Shown here piece by piece: positions 1 to 7,875 of a stretch of DNA of 64,000 nucleotides. A program made the translations under genes and the position numbers. The stretch comes from CAWAXW01 sp963786155. Lineage in GTDB: Bacteria; Actinomycetota; CADDZG01; WHSQ01. How positions within the stretch are numbered: the first letter of the stretch is position 1; the number at the start of each line of letters is the position of its first letter. The stretch covers positions 806,001 through 870,000 of the forward strand of contig CAWAXW010000006.1 of the NCBI GenBank assembly GCA_963786155.1, read 5' to 3'. The notes beneath the pieces were generated by a model that worked only from the letters and a program-made list of their open reading frames with translations, made no database searches and had not been told where the DNA came from.

Positions 1-383
1 CAGTCCACCTGGACCCCCCAGCGGGGAAGACCGATGTCGAACTCGAGCGAGTCACCCGGCTCGAATGAGATGGGTCCGGGCGTCTCGCCGCAGAAGCCTC
101 GAAAGTTCTGTCCGCCACCACTTACCTCGAAATACACGGGTTGCCCGTGAGCGTCCGTCACCTTCGCGGTGAAGAAGGCTTCCGTCGGACGGGTCTCGAT
201 GATCAGGCAGGCGAACGGACCCAACAACGACTGGCAGCCGGTGACCGGCGCTACGAATGGGGGTGCGTAGCTCGCCTCCACCGTGCGCTCGACACGCTTG
301 CGCTCTGCCTTCTTGGCCTCAGCCGTAGTAGCGGAACCAACTGCAAGTCCGAGGACCATGAACAAGATCAAGAATCTCCTCAT
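1..383 (-). CDS. Small secreted protein, partial (runs off window start)
   Basis: Reading down from the ATG at 383 gives an open frame of at least 127 codons that leaves the window. The first ~23 residues are a signal peptide (MRRFLILFMVLGLAVGS then an AEAK cleavage region). The mature part shares runs such as RPTEAFF, AKVTDAHGQPVY and GFCGE with the protein at 2026-2496, so the two are paralogs. Its start codon overlaps the stop of the FG-GAP gene (ATGA at 380-383), so it is the distal gene of the same transcript. No known domain is recognised; an exported protein of unknown function. Confidence 0.75.
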   Translation of the reverse strand, partial: MRRFLILFMVLGLAVGSATTAEAKKAERKRVERTVEASYAPPFVAPVTGCQSLLGPFACLIIETRPTEAFFTAKVTDAHGQPVYFEVSGGGQNFRGFCGETPGPISFEPGDSLEFDIGLPRWGVQVD

Positions 384-1951
384 CGGACGACCACCTTCCC
401 TTTGACCACCGAGCTCTTGTTGCCGGCGGCATCGACGGCTTTGATCCGGTACTCGTACTTGCCTGGCTTCACTACTCGGCGATCGTCGTTGCGCCCATTC
501 CATCTCACCGAATGCCGATCACCGGGGAGAGATTCACCCTTCAAGAGAGTCCGAACGGGCCGGCCGTCGCGGTTGAAGATCGTGAGGTCCACCGAGGCGC
601 TCTCCGAAAGGGTGAACGCGATCGTCGTGAACCGCTTGTTGTCGGCGGTTGGCGTGAAAGGGTCCGGCGCATCGGCAACCTTGCTGATGGTCGGTGGGGT
701 GGAGTCGCCGGTTACGTATGCATAGGCGGCACCCTGTTTGGGGTTGGCACCAACTTGCGCGAACCCGGACCCGACGATGACGTTGTCGCCGGACAGACCG
801 ACCGAGACACCGAAGGTGTCGCCCGCGGCTCCATCTTGGGCGACGAGCTTTGCCTGCTCAGACCAGGTCGCGCCGCTGCGAGTGAACACGTAAGCGGAAC
901 CCTGGCCATCCCTGCCGTCGATGTCGTCCATCTGCGCACCCGCCACGATCGTGTCCCCGGACACTGCCACCGAACGGGCGAACTGATCGCCCGCGGCCCC
1001 GTCCGACGCGGTGAGCTTTGCCTGCTCGGTCCAGGTTTGGCCGGCCCGGGTGAACACATAGGCGGAGCCCTGGTCGACGCTGTCGCCCGCGTCATCGTAG
1101 TAGGCACCCACAGCCGCGGTGTCGTCGTAAACCGATACCCAGAAGCCGAATCCGTCGTCGTCGGCGCCGTCCGATGCGGTCAGCTTCGCCTGCTCGGTCC
1201 AGGTTCCTTCGGATCGGGTGAACACGTAGGCCGAGCCCTGATTAGAGTTGGCGCCGACATCATCCCCCGCGGCCCCAACCAGCGCGGTGTCGCCCGATAG
1301 CGCGACCCGAAGGCCGAAATCAGAGTCGTTGCTGGCGTCTGAGGCGGTCAGCTTGGCCTGCTCGGTCCACGTTCCTCCGGCTCGGGTGAACAGGTAGGCG
1401 GCCCCCTGGTTTGGGTTGGCGTCGATCGTTGTCTGCGGGGCGGCCCCGATGAGCGCGGTGTCGCCGGACACCGCGACCGAGAAGCCGAATTGGTCGGCGA
1501 CGCGTCCGTCCGACGCGGTCAACTTGGCCTGTTCGCTCCAGGTTCCTCCGGACCGGGTGAAGACGTAGGCAGAGCCCTGATCGGCGTTGGCACCGACGTC
1601 ACGCCAGAAGGAGCCGACCACCACCGTGTCACCGTCCACGGCCACCGCTTGGCCGAATCGGTCCGCGGCGGCTCCGTCCGAGGGAACTAGCTTCGCCTGC
1701 TCGGTCCAGGTTCCTCCCGACCGGGTGAACACATAGGCCGCACCCTGAACTGGGCTGCCGGCGGCATTCTGCGGAGCGCCTATCACCGCGGTGTCTCCGG
1801 ACACCGCTACGGCGACACCGAAGAAGTCCGCGGCCGTCCCGTCCGAAGCGGTGAGCTTGGCGATCCGCCCCTCCGTCTTCTTGGCCTCGGCGCCACCCAT
1901 CGAACCGGCTATGAGTCCGAGGACCATGAACATGATCAAGAACCGTTTCAT
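380..1951 (-). CDS. Secreted FG-GAP repeat protein with C-terminal FlgD-like Ig domain
   Basis: The start is set at 1951 because an AAGGAGAT ribosome site precedes this ATG and a signal peptide follows at once (MKRFLIMFMVLGLIAGS, then AEAKK). The frame stays open further upstream but without a start signal. The 523-residue product has seven ~55-residue repeats, each with LTASDG, FG, VAVSGDT, GSAYVFTRSGGTW and EQAK, typical of FG-GAP/integrin-alpha-like beta-propeller blades. The last ~85 residues (FTLSES, GRPVRTLL, VRWNGRND, GKYEYRIKAVDAAGN) resemble the FlgD Ig-like domain. Probably an extracellular propeller for binding or adhesion; the ligand is unknown. A palindrome lies 53 nt upstream. 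Confidence 0.85.
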   Translation of the reverse strand: MKRFLIMFMVLGLIAGSMGGAEAKKTEGRIAKLTASDGTAADFFGVAVAVSGDTAVIGAPQNAAGSPVQGAAYVFTRSGGTWTEQAKLVPSDGAAADRFGQAVAVDGDTVVVGSFWRDVGANADQGSAYVFTRSGGTWSEQAKLTASDGRVADQFGFSVAVSGDTALIGAAPQTTIDANPNQGAAYLFTRAGGTWTEQAKLTASDASNDSDFGLRVALSGDTALVGAAGDDVGANSNQGSAYVFTRSEGTWTEQAKLTASDGADDDGFGFWVSVYDDTAAVGAYYDDAGDSVDQGSAYVFTRAGQTWTEQAKLTASDGAAGDQFARSVAVSGDTIVAGAQMDDIDGRDGQGSAYVFTRSGATWSEQAKLVAQDGAAGDTFGVSVGLSGDNVIVGSGFAQVGANPKQGAAYAYVTGDSTPPTISKVADAPDPFTPTADNKRFTTIAFTLSESASVDLTIFNRDGRPVRTLLKGESLPGDRHSVRWNGRNDDRRVVKPGKYEYRIKAVDAAGNKSSVVKGKVVVR

Positions 1952-1987
1952 CGAAATCTCCTTCTTAGGAACCGCTGTTGATCGACA

Positions 1988-2018
1988 GGCGTGGGAAAGA
2001 GGGCCACGATCGTGGCCC
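1988..2018. promoter_or_regulatory. Intergenic palindrome element, copy 1
   Basis: GGCGTGGGAA (1988-1997) is followed by a perfect 18-bp palindrome, GGGCCACGATCGTGGCCC (2001-2018). The core CCACGATCGTGG starts 53 nt upstream of the ATG at 1951. Two more copies lie at 2532-2579 and 5732-5775, also just upstream of minus-strand genes. An operator or a 5'-UTR element is likely; the binding protein is unknown. Confidence 0.5.
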
Positions 2019-2025
2019 GAGTCGA

Positions 2026-2496
2026 CTAGGGAAGGTTCGAGAGCGTGGCGCTGATCGACCCAGAAGTCTTGAACCTGTAGGGGCAATCCAGCGGGCCCAG
2101 CCAGCCAACACCCCAGTGCGAGAAGAAGTGAGGCGCTGGCTCGATAAGGAACTCGAGTCTGGAACCTGCGTGTTCGAAGGGAACTGGTCGGGTCGTCTCA
2201 CCGCAGAAGGTTCCGACTGTCATGCCGCCCTCTGTAACCACTTGGACGTACACGGGTTGGCCGTGAGCATCCGTGACTTTGGCGGAAAAGAAGGCTTCCG
2301 TCGGACGGACGTCGACGACCACGCACGCAAACGAACCTCTGCCCGCGTTGCACTCGTTGAACGGCTCGGAAACGGCGGCATAGTTCCCCTCGACGGTGCG
2401 TTCGACCCGCGCGGCCTTCTTTCCCTTGGCTTCGGCCGTCGCCACCGACCCGGCTGTTAGACCGAGGACCATGAACATGATCAGGAACCGCTTCAT
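2026..2496 (-). CDS. Small secreted protein, paralog of the gene at 1-383
   Basis: 156 residues with a signal peptide nearly identical to that of the FG-GAP protein downstream (MKRFLIMFMVLGLTAGS, then AEAKGKK). The mature part contains RVERTVEGNYA, FACVVVDVRPTEAFFSAK, VTDAHGQPVYVQV and FCGET, shared with the partial protein at 1-383, and has several cysteines that could form disulfides after export. No family is recognised. A good Shine-Dalgarno (AAGGAGAT) precedes the ATG at 2496. It heads a minus-strand gene set running 2496 to 1, with a copy of the palindrome element 54 nt upstream. Confidence 0.75.
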   Translation of the reverse strand: MKRFLIMFMVLGLTAGSVATAEAKGKKAARVERTVEGNYAAVSEPFNECNAGRGSFACVVVDVRPTEAFFSAKVTDAHGQPVYVQVVTEGGMTVGTFCGETTRPVPFEHAGSRLEFLIEPAPHFFSHWGVGWLGPLDCPYRFKTSGSISATLSNLP

Positions 2497-2531
2497 CGAA
2501 ATCTCCTTGCTAAGGAACCGCTATTGATCGA

Positions 2532-2579
2532 GGGGCGTGGGAAGGAGAGCCACGATCGTGGGCCCGGTTCCCACGCCCC
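2532..2579. promoter_or_regulatory. Nested inverted-repeat element, copy 2, between divergent genes
   Basis: Outer arms GGGGCGTGGGAA (2532-2543) and TTCCCACGCCCC (2568-2579) are exact reverse complements. They enclose the 12-bp palindrome CCACGATCGTGG (2550-2561). The element separates the minus-strand secreted-protein gene (start 2496) from the plus-strand kinase region, so it may control both. The flanking sequence up to about 2665 closely resembles 5720-5845. Confidence 0.55.
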
Positions 2580-2600
2580 AAAAGGGACATGAGAGGCACA

Positions 2601-2690
2601 ATGGGCACTGCTCAGCCCGGGGAGCGGGACGAGGTGGAGGGGTCAGGAGCCGTGGACCAAGCACCGCAGACCAGGAGAATGCGGTCGTGA
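2601..2690 (+). pseudogene. 29-codon remnant of the AAA ATPase 5' end
   Basis: A short frame starting ATG at 2601 encodes MGTAQPGERDEVEGSGAVDQ and stops at 2690, where its TGA overlaps the kinase start codon (GTGA). The ATPase at 5798 begins MGTARFGDLDEAEGSEPVNE, and the DNA upstream of both is also alike. I read it as the truncated start of a lost ATPase copy, now possibly acting only as a leader peptide coupled to the kinase. Confidence 0.5.
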
Positions 2691-4850
2691 CGGGCGCTTC
2701 CGACCGCCGCCTTGGACAACGTTTTGGGGACTACGTCCTCGAGGAGCAGGTCGGGCGCGGGGGTATGGGCGTGGTCTTCCGCGCTCGGAACACGGCCACC
2801 GATGCAGTCGTTGCCTTGAAGCTCATGGCGCCCGACCTCGCCGACAACGCCGACTTCCGGGAGCGCTTCATCCGAGAGGCCGAGGCAGGTCCGCACCTAG
2901 GTCATCCCAACATCGTCCCGGTGTTCGAGTCCGGTGAGGCGGACGGAGAGCTCTTCATCGCGATGGAGCTCATCCAGGGCACCGATCTCAAGGGTCTGAT
3001 CCAGCAAGAGGGCAGGCTCGACCCCAAGCGCGTGCTGTCGATCTTCCGACAAGCTGCGAGCGCTCTGGACGCTGCTCACGAGTCGGGAATGGTGCATCGC
3101 GACGTCAAGCCGCAGAACATCCTCGTCGTTCCGCGCGAGACACCGCAGGATGTCGATCGCGTCTATCTCACCGACTTCGGGTTGGTGCGACCGCTGTCCT
3201 CAGAAACTTCTGCCAGCCGAACCGGTCAGGTGTTCGGCAGCGTCGCCTACATGGCTCCCGAGCTCATCGAAGGCATCCCCGCGGATGGGCGCGCTGATGT
3301 CTACGCGCTCGGGTGCGTGCTTTACGAGTGCCTCACAGGGAACGTTCCATTCGAACGCGACAATGAAGTGGCGGCAGTGTGGGCGCACATCCACGAGGAT
3401 CCGCCGATGCTCACCGACACACGCCGCGATCTACCCGGGCGGGTTGAACGACGTCGTATTGAAGGCGATGGCGAAACACCCGGACGATCGCTTCCTCACC
3501 TGTGGCGAATTCATCGCGGAGCTCGAACTTGGTCTTGAGCGAAAGCTCAGCGCCTTGAGACACAAGCATGTACGTCCACTCGTCGCCCGCATCCCGCGTC
3601 GCAAGACCGAGCGCGAGGTATGGGCCCCCAACTTCTTCCCCGAGCTCTCCCGCGTGCGGGCTGCTACCCGTGAACGCTTCGATTGGCGCAAAGCCGCGGC
3701 CCTGCTCACTCTGGTGGCGCTCCTTTCGACGATCCAGGTTGGCCGCGATGGAGGGATCCCTCAGGCAGTGGCCGACGTTGCCGGTGCCGCAGATTCGGTT
3801 GCCGACTCGGTCGTCGCAGCGGTGATCGACCCCGAACGTGAACCCGAAACCATCGGTAGCAAGATCGCCGGGACGGAGCAGGATGCACCACGCGCCGGGA
3901 AGGGCGACGAAAGTATCGCCCCGTCCGACCGGAAGAAGCTCAAGGCCCTGCTTGCCGGCGGCGACCCGACGATGGGGAGCAGAGACAAGGGGTCTTCGGG
4001 TGGCATCCCCGAGACCGCTCCGGGCTCCGGAAAGATCGCATGGGCGAAGGGAGACGTTACCGCCGGCATTTACTCGACGGATCTCTGGGTCATGGATCCC
4101 GACGGCAGCAACCACAACCGGCTGACCGCTAACCCGGACACCTTGGAGTTGTGGCCGAGCTGGTCACCCGACGGGACCTATATCGCCTATGTCATAGTGC
4201 GACCGCCCAACCCCACCACCCAGGACCTCTGGGTCATGGACGCCGACGGAAGCAACAAGACAGACCTCGGCCTCTGCCCCGGGGTCGGCAGGTGCGGCAA
4301 GCTCGCTTGGTCTCCAGACGGACGCCGCGTTGCCTACGGGCAGGGGACCGATCTCTGGGTTACTGACCTAGCGAGGGGAACGCGTGAGCTACTCGTCGCT
4401 GGTCAGATCAGGGAGCCCAATCCAGCTCTAGATGGAAGGGGATCTGGTCCCACGTGGTCACCGGACGGCAAGTCGCTCGCGTTCGAGTGCGGGGACGATC
4501 TCTGTGTCGTCGGCGCGGATGGAGGGGAACCCCGAGTGATAGGACCTGCGCTCGGGGATCCGGACTGGTCGCCCGGCGGAGATCTGTTGGTGGGCGAAGA
4601 TTGGCCCGACTCCTCGGAACGGGCAACCGACTTGGTCATCCATCGTCTCGACGGTAACGACCGGCGCTGGTTGACAAGGGCGAGCGAGCATTCGGGAGTG
4701 CTTAGGTTTCCGAGCTGGGCCCCCGACGGCGAAGCGATCGTCTACACGGACGAGACGTCGTTGTACCGCGTCGAACGCGACGGCACCGATCGTGTCAAGT
4801 TGACCTCGGGCGAGAGGGATCTGATGCCCGACTGGGGGCCATCCTCGTAA
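2687..4850 (+). CDS. Transmembrane Ser/Thr protein kinase with PD40/TolB-like propeller (frameshifted)
   Basis: The start GTG at 2687 has AGGAG nine bases upstream and matches the start of the paralog at 7876. The kinase domain shows GRGGMG (P-loop), the VVALK lysine, HRDVKPQN, DFG and APE. After about residue 250 the frame breaks: one extra base in the CCCGGGCGGG run (about 3436-3443) moves the rest (LNDVVLKAMAKHPDD onward) to another frame. A juxtamembrane segment, one membrane helix (LLTLVALLSTIQVG) and four or more PD40 blades (LWVMDPDGSN, SWSPDG, LAWSPDGRRVAY) follow. The family senses extracellular signals through the propeller. One indel separates it from an intact gene: either an error or a recent pseudogene. 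Confidence 0.8.
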
Positions 4851-5141
4851 TCAACGATGGGCGGCCGGCGACGTGCTCGTCCTCCCATCAACGATTGCGA
4901 GGATCGCAACAACGTCGCTCTCCCGATAGAACCTGTAGATCACGATCATCCACCGCCAAGGTCCGAGGAGGAAGCGCCGTGGTGCGAAGGCACCACCGAG
5001 CTCCGCACCAAGCTCGGGGAACTCCGCCAGAGGGCGGATCGAGCGTTTGACGCGCTCGATCGTGTTCTCAGGCAAGCGATGAGTTCGGATCAAGTCGTGT
5101 AGATCGCGCTCCGCGGCATGGGTCACGACGACCCGAGCCAT
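4851..5141 (-). CDS. RelE/ParE-type toxin
   Basis: 96 residues of RelE/ParE type: N-terminal beta strand (ARVVVTHAAERDL), two helices (ENTIERVKRSIRPLAEFPELG), then the beta-rich C-terminal half (FLLGPWRWMIVIYRFYRES, VAILAIVDGR). It lies 6 nt downstream of an RHH-type antitoxin gene, the usual antitoxin-first order. ParE members poison gyrase and RelE members cut mRNA on the ribosome; the sequence alone does not tell which applies here. Its stop directly abuts that of the convergent kinase. Confidence 0.75.
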   Translation of the reverse strand: MARVVVTHAAERDLHDLIRTHRLPENTIERVKRSIRPLAEFPELGAELGGAFAPRRFLLGPWRWMIVIYRFYRESDVVAILAIVDGRTSTSPAAHR

Positions 5142-5147
5142 CGACGC

Positions 5148-5399
5148 CTACAGCTCTTCTAGCTCGGTGACTTTGCCGGCCTCCACCTCTGTATCGGCTT
5201 TCGCAAGCCGCTCGGGGAGGCCCGGGATCCCCTCGAGTACCTCGGTGATCGAACTGGCATCGGGGTCGGCGTCGTCGATCGCTGCGGACAAGAGCGAGCG
5301 GGCGAGCGTCCCATCGGCGACGCGTGCCCGATCCGCCAGGCGGGCAAGCTTCTCGGCGTGCTGCTCATCGAGCGAGACATTGAGGCGGCGGCTACTCAC
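5148..5399 (-). CDS. Ribbon-helix-helix antitoxin of the ParE-type pair
   Basis: 83 residues starting at a GTG. The N-terminus (SSRRLNVSLDEQHAEKLARLA) fits the beta-strand and first helix of RHH/CopG DNA-binding proteins, followed by DGTLARSLLSAAI. The acidic C-terminal half (EVLEGIPGLPERLAKAD, VTELEEL) would wrap the toxin. It is the first gene of the pair and is expected to repress its own promoter; a small palindrome sits just upstream at 5421-5433. Confidence 0.75.
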   Translation of the reverse strand: MSSRRLNVSLDEQHAEKLARLADRARVADGTLARSLLSAAIDDADPDASSITEVLEGIPGLPERLAKADTEVEAGKVTELEEL

Positions 5400-5420
5400 T
5401 CTGCTACCCTACACAGATCA

Positions 5421-5433
5421 ACACACTTTGTGT
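5421..5433. promoter_or_regulatory. Probable operator of the toxin-antitoxin pair
   Basis: ACACA (5421-5425) and TGTGT (5429-5433) form a 13-bp palindrome 22 nt upstream of the antitoxin start, within a locally AT-richer patch. RHH antitoxins typically bind such short palindromes in their own promoters. The assignment rests on position and symmetry only. Confidence 0.35.
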
Positions 5434-5449
5434 ACCCACACTCTTTGAT

Positions 5450-5692
5450 TCAGCTTCTTGCTCGTTCGATCCGGGCTATCCAGAGGTCGTCGAGGCGTCG
5501 ATCCACCGTCTTGACCCGGTAGTCCCTTAGCTCGAAGAGGTCCTCATAAAGGGAGAACAACTCGCCCACCCGACCCGGCAGGCCCGAGATCGGGACCTCG
5601 AGCTCGTCCGGGCGTCCCGCCAACAGCCTGTCGACCTGCCTCAGGCCCGGGTGGTCTTGCGACGCCCGTCTCCGACCCAACCAATCCCTCAT
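5450..5692 (-). CDS. Hypothetical protein, 80 aa
   Basis: The ATG at 5692 (MRDWLGRRRASQDHPG) is preceded by GGAGGCGCC, so I prefer it to the upstream in-frame start at 5785, which would run through the palindrome element. The product is soluble and charged, with a likely helical middle (RVGELFSLYEDLFELRDYRVKT) and RRLDDLWIARIERARS at the end. No family is recognised. It is divergent from the ATPase gene, and the two share the palindrome at 5732-5775. Confidence 0.5.
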   Translation of the reverse strand: MRDWLGRRRASQDHPGLRQVDRLLAGRPDELEVPISGLPGRVGELFSLYEDLFELRDYRVKTVDRRLDDLWIARIERARS

Positions 5693-5731
5693 GGCGCCTC
5701 CGAAGTTAGGTAATCCATCTGCTGCTCGACA

Positions 5732-5775
5732 GGCGTGGGAAATGGGGCCACGATCGTGGGACCGGTCCCCACGCC
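5732..5775. promoter_or_regulatory. Nested inverted-repeat element, copy 3
   Basis: Outer arms GGCGTGGG (5732-5739) and CCCACGCC (5768-5775) flank the palindrome CCACGATCGTGG (5748-5759). The core is 56 nt upstream of the minus-strand gene at 5692 and about 40 nt upstream of the ATPase ATG at 5798. Same architecture as the copy at 2532-2579. Confidence 0.55.
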
Positions 5776-5797
5776 TCCACAGCACATGAGGAGCACA

Positions 5798-7874
5798 ATG
5801 GGCACTGCTCGATTCGGGGACCTGGACGAGGCGGAGGGGTCGGAACCCGTGAACGAAGCACTGCCGGCGACTAACAACCCGATTCTTGTGGGAAGAGACG
5901 CAGAGTTCGCCGCGCTCCGGACAGGGTTAGAGGAAGCGATCGCAGGGCGAGCGGGCCTGTTTCTCATAACCGGAGAAGCGGGGATGGGCAAGAGCCGCCT
6001 CGTCGAGGAAGTCACGTCGCTGGCTCGCTCTCGAGGTTTCCGCGTCCTTTCGGGACGATGCTGGGAGGCCGTCGACGCACCTTCGTACTGGCCGTGGATC
6101 CAGGTGCTTCGCCAGCCTCTGCGAGGACCTGGATGACTCAGAGTTGAGTGCGACCGTGGGGGCGAGCGAGATCGCCCACTTGGTACCTCAGGTCGCCGAC
6201 CGGCTGGGAGCGGTTGCCCCACCACATGCGGCCTCGCCGGAATACCGCTTCGCGTTCTTCGACTCGGTTACCTCTTTCATCCGCAGCACTGCCGATAGTC
6301 AGCCGACGATGCTCGTCCTCGAGGACTTGCACGCCGCCGATGAATCGTCGTTGATGATGCTGCAGTTCCTTGCGCGGCAAGACCGCAACACGCATCTGCT
6401 CGTAGCCGTCACGTATGAAGAGGTGGCCGGCAGAGGAAGACCGGACCATGAACGCATCCTGTCCGAGATCGGCCGCGAGGGCCGGCAGCTGTCCTTACGT
6501 GGTCTTGATGTCGACGCGGTGAGACAGCTCTACGAGAGTTCCTCTGGCAAGCCACCATCGGACGCGATCGCTCTGGCCATACATGAGGCCAGCGAAGGCA
6601 ATCCCTTGTTCATCGACGAGGCGATCCGCATGCTCACGACGAAAGGAGATATCCACCGTCCCGATTACTCCGTGGGATTCCGAGTTCCGGAGGGAGCTCG
6701 CGGCATCATCCGCAGTCGCCTCGAAGGACTTGGCGACGAGGTGGCGGAACTGTTGTCGGTAGCGTCGGTGATCGGCCGCGAGTTCGACCTCACATTGCTG
6801 CAGCGGGTCGTGGATATCGAGATGGAAGCTTTGCTCGAGATATTGACCCAAGCCGTTGCCGCGCAGGTGATCTCGGAGACCAGTGCCCTCGGCCGCTACG
6901 CATTCACCCATATCCTGATCCGCGAAACACTCTACGAGGACCTAACCGCCGCCAAGCGGATGCGGCTCCATCGCACGATCGCGGAAACCTTAGAAGAGTC
7001 GTACGCCGCTCAGCTCGAATCTAGGTTGCCCGAGCTCGCGCACCATTGGTTCAAGTCCGCCCAAGCCGGTGATGCCGACAAGACGATGCGTTACGCGACT
7101 CAAGCAGCCGAACGCGCGATGTCCCAACACGCTTACGAGGAAGCGGTCCGGCTTTACCAAAGAGCCTTGAAGGTTTCGGAAGCAGCCGGCGCCGATGGCA
7201 TTCAGATCGAGAAGATCCGCGCGGGCCTCGCAAACGCGCGATCTACCGCACAGCCCTCAGAAGGGACGGCAGAGACAGGGATCTCTGAGGGCTTTTTCAT
7301 CAGGGAGGGCGACTACTGGACGATCGGCTACGCAGGTAGCGAGACTCGCCTCAAAGACATCAAGGGTCTTCGTTACATCGCGCAGCTACTCAAGGTCCCG
7401 GGTCGCGAGGTGCATGTGCTCGATCTCGCCGCGACCGTAGAAGGGGCACTCCCCACCTCGAGCAAGCGCGCCGGCGCTCAGGATGATCTGACGGCCGAGG
7501 GTCTTGGAGATGCGGGAGACGTACTCGATGCCGCCGCCAAGTCGGCGTACAAACGCAGGCTCGAAGACCTTCGAGAGGAACTCGAAGAAGCGGAGGCCTT
7601 CAACGACCCCGAGAGAGCGGCGCGCGCTCAAGAGGAGATGGATGCCCTGGTGGCGCAACTCGCCGCAGGCGTCGGTCTCGGGGGCCGCGATAGGAAAGCT
7701 GCATCTCAAGCGGAGAAAGCGCGCGTGAACATCACGAAGTCTGTCAAAGACGCCCTCAAGAGGATCGACGAGAATCACGGGCCTCTCGGCGAGCACCTCC
7801 GCACGACGATACGAACGGGCACGTACTGCGCCTACCTGCCCGATCCCCGCCTGCAGATCTCATGGAGGACGTGA
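5798..7874 (+). CDS. AAA ATPase of the regulatory (AAA_16) type, frameshifted near 6111
   Basis: The N-terminal part reads MGTARFGDLDEAEGS, then VGRDAEFAALR and the Walker A GEAGMGKS. At about 6107-6115 one base seems missing: VLRQPLRG* should continue as VLR-ASLCEDLDDSELS in the next frame, which stays open to 7874. Walker B is TMLVLEDLHAAD. Helical, TPR-like repeats follow (ELAHHWFKSAQAGDADKTMRY), then a C-terminal segment with a charged coiled coil (YKRRLEDLREELEEAEAF). Such STAND-like ATPases usually act as signal-responsive switches. The stop is one base before the GTG of the kinase at 7876, so the two are translationally coupled; a shared pathway is an inference. Confidence 0.75.
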
Positions 7875-7875
7875 G

